Below, piece by piece: positions 1 to 6,024 of a DNA stretch of 10,624 nucleotides (position 1 is its first letter; the number at the start of each line of letters is the position of its first letter). The stretch is from positions 1 through 10,624 of the forward strand of contig CAAGNN010000038.1 of assembly GCA_900771325.1 (NCBI GenBank), read 5' to 3'. The notes under the pieces were generated by a model. That model saw only the letters and a program-made list of their open reading frames with translations. It made no database searches and was not told the DNA's origin. The translations under genes and the position numbers were made by a program. This DNA is from Kiritimatiellia bacterium. Lineage in GTDB: Bacteria; Verrucomicrobiota; Kiritimatiellia; RFP12; DVOR01.

Positions 1-28
1 ATCCTTCTAATGAGATACAAACGCGCCC

Positions 29-57
29 ATTATAGCGGACTTCTGCGCGCGCGTCAA
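29..57 (-). promoter_or_regulatory. Strong sigma-70-type promoter firing off the left edge
   Basis: Read on the minus strand there is a -35 box TTGACG (52-57), a 17-nt spacer and a perfect -10 box TATAAT (29-34). This is close to the consensus for housekeeping sigma factors. Transcription would start near position 22 and run out of the window. The end of the window (about positions 2-8, minus strand AGAAGGA) resembles a Shine-Dalgarno site, so a start codon probably lies just beyond position 1. The promoter stands directly downstream of the left hairpin array and is AT-rich against its surroundings. The promoter match is seen directly; the downstream gene is inferred. Confidence 0.8.
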
Positions 58-64
58 ACCGGGG

Positions 65-172
65 GCTCGCTACGCGAGCGCGAGGTGGCCCTGCGGGCCG
101 TGAGGTGCTCGCTGCGCTCGCGTGAGGGGGCGGCTGCGCCGCCGTGAGGTGCGCCTCCGGCGCGTGGAAGGG
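65..172. repeat. Left hairpin array with constant GTGAGG linkers
   Basis: Five modules follow each other on the plus strand: GCTCGC-TAC-GCGAGC (65-79), GGCCC-TGC-GGGCC (87-99), GCTCGC-TGC-GCTCGC (107-121), GGCGGC-TGC-GCCGCC (129-143) and GCGCC-TCC-GGCGC (151-163). Four are perfect inverted repeats with 5-6-bp stems and a 3-nt loop. The third is a direct rather than inverted repeat of GCTCGC. They are separated by GCGAGGT, GTGAGGT, GTGAGGG and GTGAGGT, and the last is followed by GTGGAAGGG. The stems differ in sequence while the architecture is kept. The same modules in nearly the same order recur at 10440-10562. No open reading frame here looks real. I do not recognise a named repeat family. 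Confidence 0.85.
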
Positions 173-178
173 TTTATG

Positions 179-233
179 GTGGCCTGCTTCGCCAGGCCAC
201 CCGCCCCGGGTTGAGGGTCAACCCGGGGCGGGT
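179..233. repeat. Two long inverted repeats (8-bp and 16-bp stems)
   Basis: The first hairpin pairs GTGGCCTG (179-186) with CAGGCCAC (193-200) around the loop CTTCGC. The second, overlapping it by two bases, pairs 199-214 with 218-233: a perfect 16-bp stem around the loop GGG, with the arm reading ACCCGCCCCGGGTTGA. The first hairpin recurs at 10578-10599 with one stem mismatch, and the left arm of the second recurs at 10598-10610, so this block belongs to the same repeat family as the array before it. Neither strand shows a T-run after the stem, so a classical intrinsic terminator is not supported. Confidence 0.8.
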
Positions 234-299
234 CCACCTCGAACCTGGGGCGGGTCCACCTCGAACCCGGGGCGGGTCCACCTCGAACCCGGGGCGGGT
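220..299. repeat. 22-bp tandem repeat, three full copies plus a partial one
   Basis: Three head-to-tail 22-bp units start at 234, 256 and 278. Each begins CCACCTCGAACC and ends GGGGCGGGT. The first unit has one C-to-T change; the other two are identical. A partial unit (220-233) precedes them and doubles as the right arm of the 16-bp inverted repeat, so the tandem units look like an expansion of that arm. There are no spacers, which rules out a CRISPR array. Confidence 0.9.
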
Positions 300-324
300 C
301 GGAGGAAAAGGCGCGGCAGGGGGC

Positions 325-341
325 TTGGGGGTCTCCCCCAA
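325..341. repeat. Perfect 7-bp hairpin
   Basis: TTGGGGG (325-331) pairs with CCCCCAA (335-341) around the loop TCT. The architecture (short stem, 3-nt loop) matches the array modules at 65-163, but the linker GTGAGG is absent. Confidence 0.6.
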
Positions 342-349
342 CGGCCTAT

Positions 350-377
350 GCGGCAACGCGCGAGAGCGCGTTGCCGC
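350..377. repeat. 12-bp hairpin with GNRA-type loop
   Basis: GCGGCAACGCGC (350-361) pairs perfectly with GCGCGTTGCCGC (366-377) around the loop GAGA. As plus-strand RNA this is a GNRA tetraloop closed by C-G, a very stable RNA fold; on the minus strand the loop is TCTC. No T-run follows on either strand. It sits in the middle of the gene-free region between the U32 gene and the left-edge promoter. Positions 378-443 beyond it show only imperfect inverted repeats and a repeated GTGCGCCAC. Confidence 0.75.
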
Positions 378-443
378 TGCGTGTGCTCCGTGCGCCACCG
401 CAGTGCCGATAAGCGAGTGCGCCACGCGCGCTCGCGGCGGGGT

Positions 444-460
444 GGAGCGCACCGCGCTCC
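444..460. repeat. Perfect 7-bp hairpin
   Basis: GGAGCGC (444-450) pairs with GCGCTCC (454-460) around the loop ACC. It is again a short stem with a 3-nt loop, like the array modules, followed by CGAGGGGTG rather than the usual linker. Confidence 0.6.
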
Positions 461-499
461 CGAGGGGTGTGGGGGCGAGTAGCCACCACCCCGGGGTGC

Positions 500-537
500 G
501 GGGGCGAGAAGCCCCCGGGTTGACCTTGGACCCGGGG
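500..537 (-). terminator. Overlapping alternative hairpins downstream of the U32 gene
   Basis: Two hairpins share bases. CCCCGGGT (513-520) pairs with ACCCGGGG (530-537), and GGGGGC (500-505) pairs with GCCCCC (511-516) around the loop GAGAA. They cannot both form fully. They lie 27-64 nt past the U32 stop codon, the position expected for an operon terminator or a 3'-end stabiliser. There is no U-tract, so intrinsic termination is only a possibility; they may simply be more members of the repeat family. Nothing else between 538 and 563 stands out. Confidence 0.35.
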
Positions 538-563
538 CAGAGGCGCGGTGGAGCTGGGGTGGA

Positions 564-2924
564 TTAGAGGCGGGGGGGGGAGAAGTGGGCGGGGAGGATG
601 TCGCCGGCGGGGAAAGTGCGCCAGTCGAGGGGGGCGGGGAGGGCGTCGGCGGCCCAGGAGAGGTCGATGCGGCGGCGGGTGAGGCCGTGCTCGGCGAGGT
701 CGCGGAGTTGGGCGGGGGAGAGGGCCCAGGGGCGTTCATCGAAGGTGACCCACAGGCGGCCGAGGCGGGCGATGCGCAGGTGTTCGCCGTTGCGGCCGAC
801 GAGGCGGTTGCCTTGGGCCAGGGGGCGGGTGAGGGCGATGAAGTGCGGCGCGTATTGGGCGATGAGCACTTCGCGGCGGAGGGTCCGCGGGAGGGTGAGG
901 AGGTTGGGGAGGTTGGCCTCGGGGCCGGTGACGGCTTGGGTGAGGCCGAGGGCGGCTTGGAGGCGGGCGGCGCGGGCGTTGGTGGCATACCAGGTCCAGT
1001 CGGCCGAGAGGTCGAAGGCGTCGCAGCCGGGCTGCAGGTCGCGCAAAAGTTGCCAGGAGGCGAGGTCGGCGCACTCAAAGCGGCGGGCACCGCGGTCGGA
1101 AAGGGCGCCGACGAGGGCGGCCATCGGGCCGAGCTCATCGGTGCGCATCGCCACGGGGAGGGCGTAGCGGAGGCGCTCGGGGGGGACGAGCTCGCGCCAG
1201 GGGGCCAAGGCATCCAGGGGCGTTTCGGGGGTGAGGAGGAGGACGAGCTCGCCGGAGGGGAGGGCGCGGTCAAGGCCGAGGGCTTCGGGGCGCTGGCAGG
1301 CGGCGACTTTGAGGGTGAGGGTGGGGGGCTCGGGGGTGGCGATGACGGCCTCGGGCGCAGCGGCCGGCTCGGCCTCGGCCTCTGGGGCGGCGGCCTGGGG
1401 GGCACCTTGGGCGACGGTTTCGGCCCAGGTGCGGCGCAGGGCGTTGAGGAGCGAGGCGGGCAGAAAGAGGCCGAGGGGGTTGCGGAAGGTGAGCGTGCGG
1501 AGGGCGAAGCCGTGCTCGCCGAGGCGCGAGAGGAGGTCGCGGGCGGCGCTTTCGGAGCGGGCGGGGTCCTTGGCCGGGGCGAGCGAGGCGGCCACCGAGC
1601 AACGCTGGCCGAGCCCCTCGAGGATGAGGCGCGTGGGCTCCAGGGTGAGGGTGAGGTCCACCGGGCGCAGGAGCCGCAGCTCGGTGGCGCGGGGCTTGGG
1701 GACCGGGAAGGCGCGGCGGACGGCTTGCGAGGCCGAGCAGTAGACCGTTGCGCCGATGGGCAAGTCGCCGACTTCGCGGGGGAGTTCGACCTCGACGGCG
1801 GCACCGGCGGGCAAGGTGATGGCCGAGCGATGGGTGCGCCCATCGCGCAGGCGGTCGACGGCGAAGCCGACGGGGCGGCCGGGGAGGTCGATTTGCAGGC
1901 CGTCGTGGCGCTCGAGGGCGCGCGAAGTCTGAAAGCAAAGCCAGCGGCGGCCATCGGTATCGCGCAGGAGACGGCGGACGCGGCCGATGGGCGAGCCGCG
2001 GTGGCCGACGCAGAGGGGGTCGATGATCGCCTCGGGGGGCGTGCCGGGGGTGCGGGCGTAGAGGGGGGTCCAGGGGCGCGAGAAGATGGTGCGCAGGTCT
2101 TCGGCCTTGGCGGCGAGGGCCTCGGGGGAGAGGGTGCCGTCGAGGAGATGGCGGTAGAGGTCGGTGACGGCGGCCACGTAGAGGGGGTTCTTCATCCGGC
2201 CCTCGATCTTGTAGGAGGCGATGGGCAGGGCGCGGAGGAGCTCGGCGTCGTCGGCGAGGGCGAGGTCGCGCATCGAGAAGGGATGGCAGGAGGTGCCGGC
2301 TTCATCGCAGAAGCGCTGGCGGCAACAGTAGGCGCAGCGGCCGCGGTTGCCCGAGCGCGCGGTGGAGAGCGAGGAGTAGAGGCAGAGGCCGCTGAGGCTG
2401 TAGCAGAGGGCACCGTGGATGAAGGTCTCGATCTCGATGCCCACCCGGCGGCCGATGTCGGCGGCCTCGCGCAGGGTCAGCTCGCGGGCCGTGACGATGC
2501 GCACAAAGCCGAGGGCCTTGAGGGCGCGGGCACCGGCCTCGGAGGTGCAGGCGAGCTGGGTGGAGGCGTGGAGCGGCAGGGCGGGAGCGCGGTCGCGAAT
2601 GAAGGCGGCCACGCCGAGATCCTGGACGATGACCCCGTCAATGGCGAGCTCGGAGAGGAGGTCGATGGCTGCGGGCAGCTCGGCGAACTCGCGCGTCTCC
2701 AAGAGGGTGTTGAGGGTGACGTAGACCTTGCGCGGGCGGGGCAATTGGCGGGCGTAGGCCACGATTTGGCGCAGCTGCTCGTCGGAGAAGTTGGCGGCGT
2801 CTGCGCGGGCAGAGAAGCGTTGGAGCCCGAGGTAGATGGCATCGGCCCCATAGGTGAAGGCGGCCAGGGCGGCCTCGAAGGAACCGGCGGGTGCGAGCAG
2901 TTCGTGTTGCGCGGAGGAGGACAT
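564..2924 (-). CDS. U32 family peptidase / Fe-S hydroxylase-like protein (long form)
   Basis: The protein has 786 residues and belongs to COG0826. The N-terminal U32 domain (about 7-260) begins ELLAPAGSFEAALAAFTYGADAIYLG, typical of the family when read as two halves, ELLAPAGSFEAA and YGADAIYLG. It carries the signature ETFIHGALCYSLSGLCLYS (167-185), then GRCAYCC (195-201) and YKIEGRMKNPLYV (238-250). Cys174, Cys181, Cys197 and Cys200 or 201 are candidate 4Fe-4S ligands. A middle region and a Pro/Ala/Glu-rich linker (about 490-520) lead to a C-terminal part (about 640-710) that resembles a degenerate second U32 half. Known relatives include RlhA (23S rRNA hydroxylation), TrhP (tRNA) and UbiU/UbiV; which role applies here cannot be told. 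Start: ATG with GGAG seven bases upstream. It follows the LRR gene by 22 nt and is the last gene of its operon. A run of nine C occurs four codons before the stop. Confidence 0.9.
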   Translation of the reverse strand: MSSSAQHELLAPAGSFEAALAAFTYGADAIYLGLQRFSARADAANFSDEQLRQIVAYARQLPRPRKVYVTLNTLLETREFAELPAAIDLLSELAIDGVIVQDLGVAAFIRDRAPALPLHASTQLACTSEAGARALKALGFVRIVTARELTLREAADIGRRVGIEIETFIHGALCYSLSGLCLYSSLSTARSGNRGRCAYCCRQRFCDEAGTSCHPFSMRDLALADDAELLRALPIASYKIEGRMKNPLYVAAVTDLYRHLLDGTLSPEALAAKAEDLRTIFSRPWTPLYARTPGTPPEAIIDPLCVGHRGSPIGRVRRLLRDTDGRRWLCFQTSRALERHDGLQIDLPGRPVGFAVDRLRDGRTHRSAITLPAGAAVEVELPREVGDLPIGATVYCSASQAVRRAFPVPKPRATELRLLRPVDLTLTLEPTRLILEGLGQRCSVAASLAPAKDPARSESAARDLLSRLGEHGFALRTLTFRNPLGLFLPASLLNALRRTWAETVAQGAPQAAAPEAEAEPAAAPEAVIATPEPPTLTLKVAACQRPEALGLDRALPSGELVLLLTPETPLDALAPWRELVPPERLRYALPVAMRTDELGPMAALVGALSDRGARRFECADLASWQLLRDLQPGCDAFDLSADWTWYATNARAARLQAALGLTQAVTGPEANLPNLLTLPRTLRREVLIAQYAPHFIALTRPLAQGNRLVGRNGEHLRIARLGRLWVTFDERPWALSPAQLRDLAEHGLTRRRIDLSWAADALPAPLDWRTFPAGDILPAHFSPPRL

Positions 2925-2946
2925 AGCGGGGCTCCAGTGCGAGCGG

Positions 2947-3693
2947 TTAGAAGAGGAGGGTGGTGGTGGGCAGCGCGGCCTCGATGCGGTCGCGCTCGGC
3001 CTCGGAGAGGGGGCAGCGGGTGAGATTGAGGAGGCGGAGCGAGCGCCAGGGGGCGAGGTCCTGCGGCAGCTGCGTAAGGGCCGTGCGCGAGAGGTCGAGG
3101 ATCTCTAGCCCAGCCCCCCAACCCTCCGGGAGCGCGGCGAGGGGGTTGCCGGCGAGGGTGACCTGGCGGCAGGCGGCGGGGAGCGCGGGCGCGGCGGAGA
3201 GCTGATTGTCGGCCGCGTAGAGGCGCTCGAGGGTCGCCGGCAGCGGCGGCAGAGTGGTCAGGCAGTTGTTGTTGAGGCGGAGCCAGCGCAGGGGCAGGGC
3301 ATCGAGGGGCGGGAGCGAAGCGAGGCGGTTGCGGTCGAGGTTCAGATAGGTGAGGCGCTCGAGTTTGGCGAGGCTGGCGGGGAGGGAGACCAGGCGATTG
3401 TCGGCCAACCACAGGCGCTGGAGCCCTGCGGGCAGGAAGCGCTCGGGCAGGATGGGCAGGGCGTTATCCGAGAGGTTGAGCGCCTCGAGCCCCGCGGGCA
3501 AGGGCCGCGCGAAGAGGCGCGTTGGCCCAAAGCCGCGCAGGTGCAACTCGGTGAGGGTGGGGGAGAGGGGCGGGAGCGCTTCTCCGGGCGCGGCGGCCTC
3601 GGCCATCAGCCGCTCGACACCCAGGAGCGGGGCAGTCAGGAGAAGGCCTGTGACAAGCGCGCAGGCCACGCGCAGGGGGGTCAATCGTGCCAT
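2947..3693 (-). CDS. Secreted leucine-rich-repeat protein
   Basis: The product is 248 residues. Residues 1-25 form a signal peptide or N-terminal anchor (basic start, then a hydrophobic run ACALVTGLLLTAPLLG). About nine leucine-rich repeats of 20-23 residues follow (about 47-228), with cores such as LEALNLSDNALPILP, LQRLWLADNRLVSLP and LERLYAADNQLSAAP. The 'LPxLPxxL' spacing resembles the bacterial YopM/IpaH LRR class, but there is no effector or ligase domain. The C-terminal cap (CPLSEAERDRIEAALP, 227-242) is common in bacterial LRR proteins. The start at 3693 is chosen because it gives the signal peptide; the frame is open upstream to 3915 but reads as low-complexity shadow inside the BirA gene. 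It overlaps the Nudix-BirA gene by 13 nt, so translation is probably coupled. Role unknown; likely protein binding outside the cytoplasmic membrane. Confidence 0.85.
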   Translation of the reverse strand: MARLTPLRVACALVTGLLLTAPLLGVERLMAEAAAPGEALPPLSPTLTELHLRGFGPTRLFARPLPAGLEALNLSDNALPILPERFLPAGLQRLWLADNRLVSLPASLAKLERLTYLNLDRNRLASLPPLDALPLRWLRLNNNCLTTLPPLPATLERLYAADNQLSAAPALPAACRQVTLAGNPLAALPEGWGAGLEILDLSRTALTQLPQDLAPWRSLRLLNLTRCPLSEAERDRIEAALPTTTLLF

Positions 3694-4829
3694 TGGACAA
3701 TCTCGCCGCAGAGGATGGCTTCGGTGCCGGAGGCGGTCTCCAACAGCAGGGCGCCATCCTCGCGAATGCCGCGGGCAATGCCGGTGAGCACCTCGCGGCC
3801 GGGTTTGACGGTGATGGGGTTGCCGCGCTTGCAGTCGGCCGCGTCGAGCTCGGCACGCAGGGCGGCCAGGCCGCCGGTCAGCCAACGGCCATAGAGCGCC
3901 TCGAAGTGCGCGCAAATCCGCGCCAGGAGGCGGAGGCGGTCGGGCCGCTGTGCGCTAGAGCCGAGCGCGATGGCCCGGTGGGAAAGGCTCTCGGGCACCG
4001 CGCCGGTGTTGACGCCGATGCCCACGATGATGCCCTCGATGCCGCGCGCGGAGGTCTGCGCCTCGCAGAGAATACCGCAGACCTTGCGCTCGCCCAGGAG
4101 CACATCATTGGGCCACTTGAGCCCGGCCTCCGGGGCGCCGGCTTCGCGCAGGGCCGTCGTCACGGCCAACCCGGCCACGAGCGGCAGGGTGGCGGCGACC
4201 TCAGGCGGCAGTTGCGGTCGGGCCACGAGGGAAAAGAGCAGACCCTGTCCGGGTTCGGAGAGCCAGGTGCGCCCTAGGCGACCGCGCCCGGCGCGCTGCA
4301 CATTGGCCACCACCAGCGTCCCCTCGGGGGCGCCGGCTTCGGCCAGGCGGAGCGCTTCGTCGTTCGTGCTCGTGCACTCGGCCAGGAAGGTGGGATAGCG
4401 ACCAAAGCGCTCGGTGCGCAGGCAGCTGCCGAAGAAGCGCTCCTTCAGCCAGAGGAGGATCGCCGTGTCGGCCGCCGCGAAGTCCAGCTCCTCGAGGCGA
4501 TCCGGGGCCACCCAGCGCGCGTCGAGGTGTTCGCGCAGCGTCCAGGCCGACCCCTTCGCGGCGCAGAGAACCCCGTTCAGGCGGACCGTAAACTCGGGAT
4601 AGGCGTGCTCCACCGTGCAGCCCGCCCCCAACGGCTCAATTTCGAGCCCCAACTCCTCTTGCACCTCGCGCACGGCAGCCTGTTCGGCCGTCTCGCCCGG
4701 CTCGATCTTCCCGCCCGGGAACTCCCACTTGTGCGCCACACTGGCGTGTTTCGAGGCCCCGCGAAGCGTGCAAAGGACCTCCCCGGCCTCATTGAGAATC
4801 AGCGCTGCTGCAACATTCGGTGTGTTCAT
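3681..4829 (-). CDS. Nudix hydrolase-biotin protein ligase fusion (MutT-BirA)
   Basis: One 382-residue chain holds two enzymes. Residues 1-130 are a MutT-like Nudix domain with a complete Nudix box (G40-x5-E46-x7-R54-E55-x2-E58-E59-x-G61-L62), the Mg-binding signature for hydrolysing nucleoside diphosphate derivatives such as 8-oxo-dGTP. Residues about 145-382 are a biotin-[acetyl-CoA carboxylase] ligase: STN (154-156), the biotinyl-AMP loop GRGRLGRTW (181-189), KWPND (238-242) with the catalytic Lys238, GILCE (252-256), GIGVN (270-274) and a C-terminal SH3-like part (about 333-376). The usual BirA N-terminal DNA-binding domain is absent, so the ligase should not act as the bio repressor; the Nudix domain takes its place. 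Start ATG at 4829 has no Shine-Dalgarno site, and an extended -10 box lies 8 nt upstream. The ligase assignment is very secure; the Nudix substrate is unknown. Confidence 0.95.
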   Translation of the reverse strand: MNTPNVAAALILNEAGEVLCTLRGASKHASVAHKWEFPGGKIEPGETAEQAAVREVQEELGLEIEPLGAGCTVEHAYPEFTVRLNGVLCAAKGSAWTLREHLDARWVAPDRLEELDFAAADTAILLWLKERFFGSCLRTERFGRYPTFLAECTSTNDEALRLAEAGAPEGTLVVANVQRAGRGRLGRTWLSEPGQGLLFSLVARPQLPPEVAATLPLVAGLAVTTALREAGAPEAGLKWPNDVLLGERKVCGILCEAQTSARGIEGIIVGIGVNTGAVPESLSHRAIALGSSAQRPDRLRLLARICAHFEALYGRWLTGGLAALRAELDAADCKRGNPITVKPGREVLTGIARGIREDGALLLETASGTEAILCGEIVQWHD

Positions 4830-4837
4830 AGATGTTC

Positions 4838-4846
4838 ATCATAGCA
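4838..4846 (-). promoter_or_regulatory. Extended -10 promoter of the Nudix-BirA operon
   Basis: On the minus strand TGC-TATGAT (4846 down to 4838) matches the extended -10 motif TGnTATAAT with one mismatch. No -35 box is visible 17 nt upstream, as is common for extended -10 promoters. Only eight bases separate it from the ATG at 4829, so the expected transcription start falls at or within two bases of the start codon. The gap to the upstream DUF362 gene (4830-4896) has no other clear signal and no good terminator. Confidence 0.5.
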
Positions 4847-4896
4847 CACCATCACTGCCCCGAGAGAGGTGGATGGCACGCTGGTAAGGGAAAAGG

Positions 4897-6015
4897 TTAG
4901 CAACGGTGGAGGCTATAGGCCTGGGTGCCCAGGCCGAGTTGCTCGGCGTGGGCGAGGCAAGAGCACCAGTCGGTCTCGGGGGAGACGCGGCCGAAGTGGT
5001 CGCGCTCGGGATGAGCGTGGGCGTTCTTATCCAGGAGCGAGCCGGGGAGGATGGGCTGGGCGTTGACGGCATCGGCGCAGGCGCGGTCGAGGGCCACAGG
5101 GTCGAAGGAGGCGAAGAAGCCGATGTCCGGGACGATGGGGACATCGTTTTCGGCGTGGCAGTCGCAGAAGGGGGAGACATCGATGGCCAGGGAGATGTGG
5201 AAGTGGGGGCGACCGTGGACGACGGCGAGGGCATACTCGGCCATCTTGCAGTTGAGGACATCGTTGGCTTCGTCGTACTGCGGCTCGATGGCATCGCGCG
5301 GGCAGACGCCGATGCAGCGGCCGCAGCCGACGCAACGGGCGTGGTCAATGGCGGCCTTGCCATTCGTGAGGACCGGGGCATCGTGGGCGCAGATGGCACG
5401 GCAGCGGCCACAACCGACGCACGCCTCGGTGGAGACAACCGGCTTGCCGGCTGCGTGCATCTCCATCTTGCCGGCGCGCGAGCCGCAACCCATCCCCAGG
5501 TTCTTGAGCGCGCCGCCGAAGCCGGTGAGCTCGTGGCCCTTGAAGTGGTTGAGGGAGATGACAATGTCGGCATCCATAATGGCGCGGCCAATCTTGGCGC
5601 GCTGGACGTAGGTGCCGCCGGGAACGGGGACCTCGACTTCATCGGTGCCCTTGAGGCCGTCGGCAATAATGGTGTGCACGCCGGTGACGAGGGGATTATA
5701 GCCGTTGGCGTAGGCGGAGTCGAGGTGGTCGAGGGCCTGCTTGCGCCCGCCGACGTAGAGGGTGTTGCAGTCGGTGAGGAAGGGGCGGCCGCCGAGGCGC
5801 TTGATGAGGTCGCAGACCGTGCGCGCGTAGTTCGGGCGCAGGAAGGCGAGGTTGCCCGGTTCGCCGAAGTGAGTCTTCACGGCCACGAAGCGTCCGGTAA
5901 AGTCGATCTGCTCAATGCCGGCCTTGAGGATGAGCTTCTCGAGCTTCTTTTGCAGACCGTCGCCCATCGCCACGGTGTGAAGGTCGGTGAAGTAGACATC
6001 GGAGGGGTGCTGCAT
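4897..6015 (-). CDS. DUF362 / COG2768 Fe-S protein with two ferredoxin-type clusters
   Basis: The product is 372 residues, cytoplasmic, with no signal peptide. The DUF362 part contains VKTHFGEPGN (46-55), DCNTLYVGGR (82-91) and HFKGHELTGFGGALKNLGMG (157-176). An inserted 2[4Fe-4S] ferredoxin segment follows, with CVGCGRC-x3-C (Cys199, 202, 205, 209) and CVGCGRC-x3-CP (Cys228, 231, 234, 238). Further cysteines (about 284, 286, 351, 353) could bind another centre. The family is annotated as an uncharacterised Fe-S centre protein; electron transfer is likely, but the partner is unknown. The ATG at 6015 is preferred over a TTG at 6030 because AGGAG stands correctly before the ATG. The gene begins 7 nt after the MATE stop, so the two are co-transcribed. 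Confidence 0.9.
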   Translation of the reverse strand: MQHPSDVYFTDLHTVAMGDGLQKKLEKLILKAGIEQIDFTGRFVAVKTHFGEPGNLAFLRPNYARTVCDLIKRLGGRPFLTDCNTLYVGGRKQALDHLDSAYANGYNPLVTGVHTIIADGLKGTDEVEVPVPGGTYVQRAKIGRAIMDADIVISLNHFKGHELTGFGGALKNLGMGCGSRAGKMEMHAAGKPVVSTEACVGCGRCRAICAHDAPVLTNGKAAIDHARCVGCGRCIGVCPRDAIEPQYDEANDVLNCKMAEYALAVVHGRPHFHISLAIDVSPFCDCHAENDVPIVPDIGFFASFDPVALDRACADAVNAQPILPGSLLDKNAHAHPERDHFGRVSPETDWCSCLAHAEQLGLGTQAYSLHRC

Positions 6016-6019
6016 AAGG

Positions 6020-6024
6020 CTCCT
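6020..6024 (-). promoter_or_regulatory. Ribosome binding site deciding the DUF362 start
   Basis: The minus strand reads AGGAG four bases before the ATG at 6015, overlapping the MATE stop codon (TAG, 6023-6025). An in-frame TTG at 6030 lies upstream of this site and would have no ribosome binding site of its own in the right place, so the shorter protein is called. Confidence 0.75.

Noticed and set aside
234..299. 22-bp tandem repeats as a CRISPR array
   Set aside because: Units are directly adjacent with no spacers, and no cas gene is present.
234..299. GGGTTCGAGG on the minus strand as a tRNA T-arm
   Set aside because: No acceptor, D or anticodon arm surrounds it; it is just part of the 22-bp unit.
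144..567. Small plus-strand frames in the left repeat region
   Set aside because: They are made of the repeats themselves, are Arg/Gly/Pro-rich, and have no recognisable start signals.
218..1954. 578-residue minus-strand frame overlapping the U32 gene and the repeats
   Set aside because: Pro/Ser/Ala-rich shifted-frame translation of the U32 gene; kept only as the frame reached if the C-run slips.
585..3023. 812-residue open frame on the plus strand across the U32 gene
   Set aside because: It is a shadow of the minus-strand gene: almost only Gly, Glu, Ala and Val, no domain, no ribosome binding site. High GC removes stop codons.
2947..3915. Longer form of the LRR protein starting at 3915
   Set aside because: The added 74 residues are Arg-rich shadow sequence inside the BirA gene and would bury the clear signal peptide.
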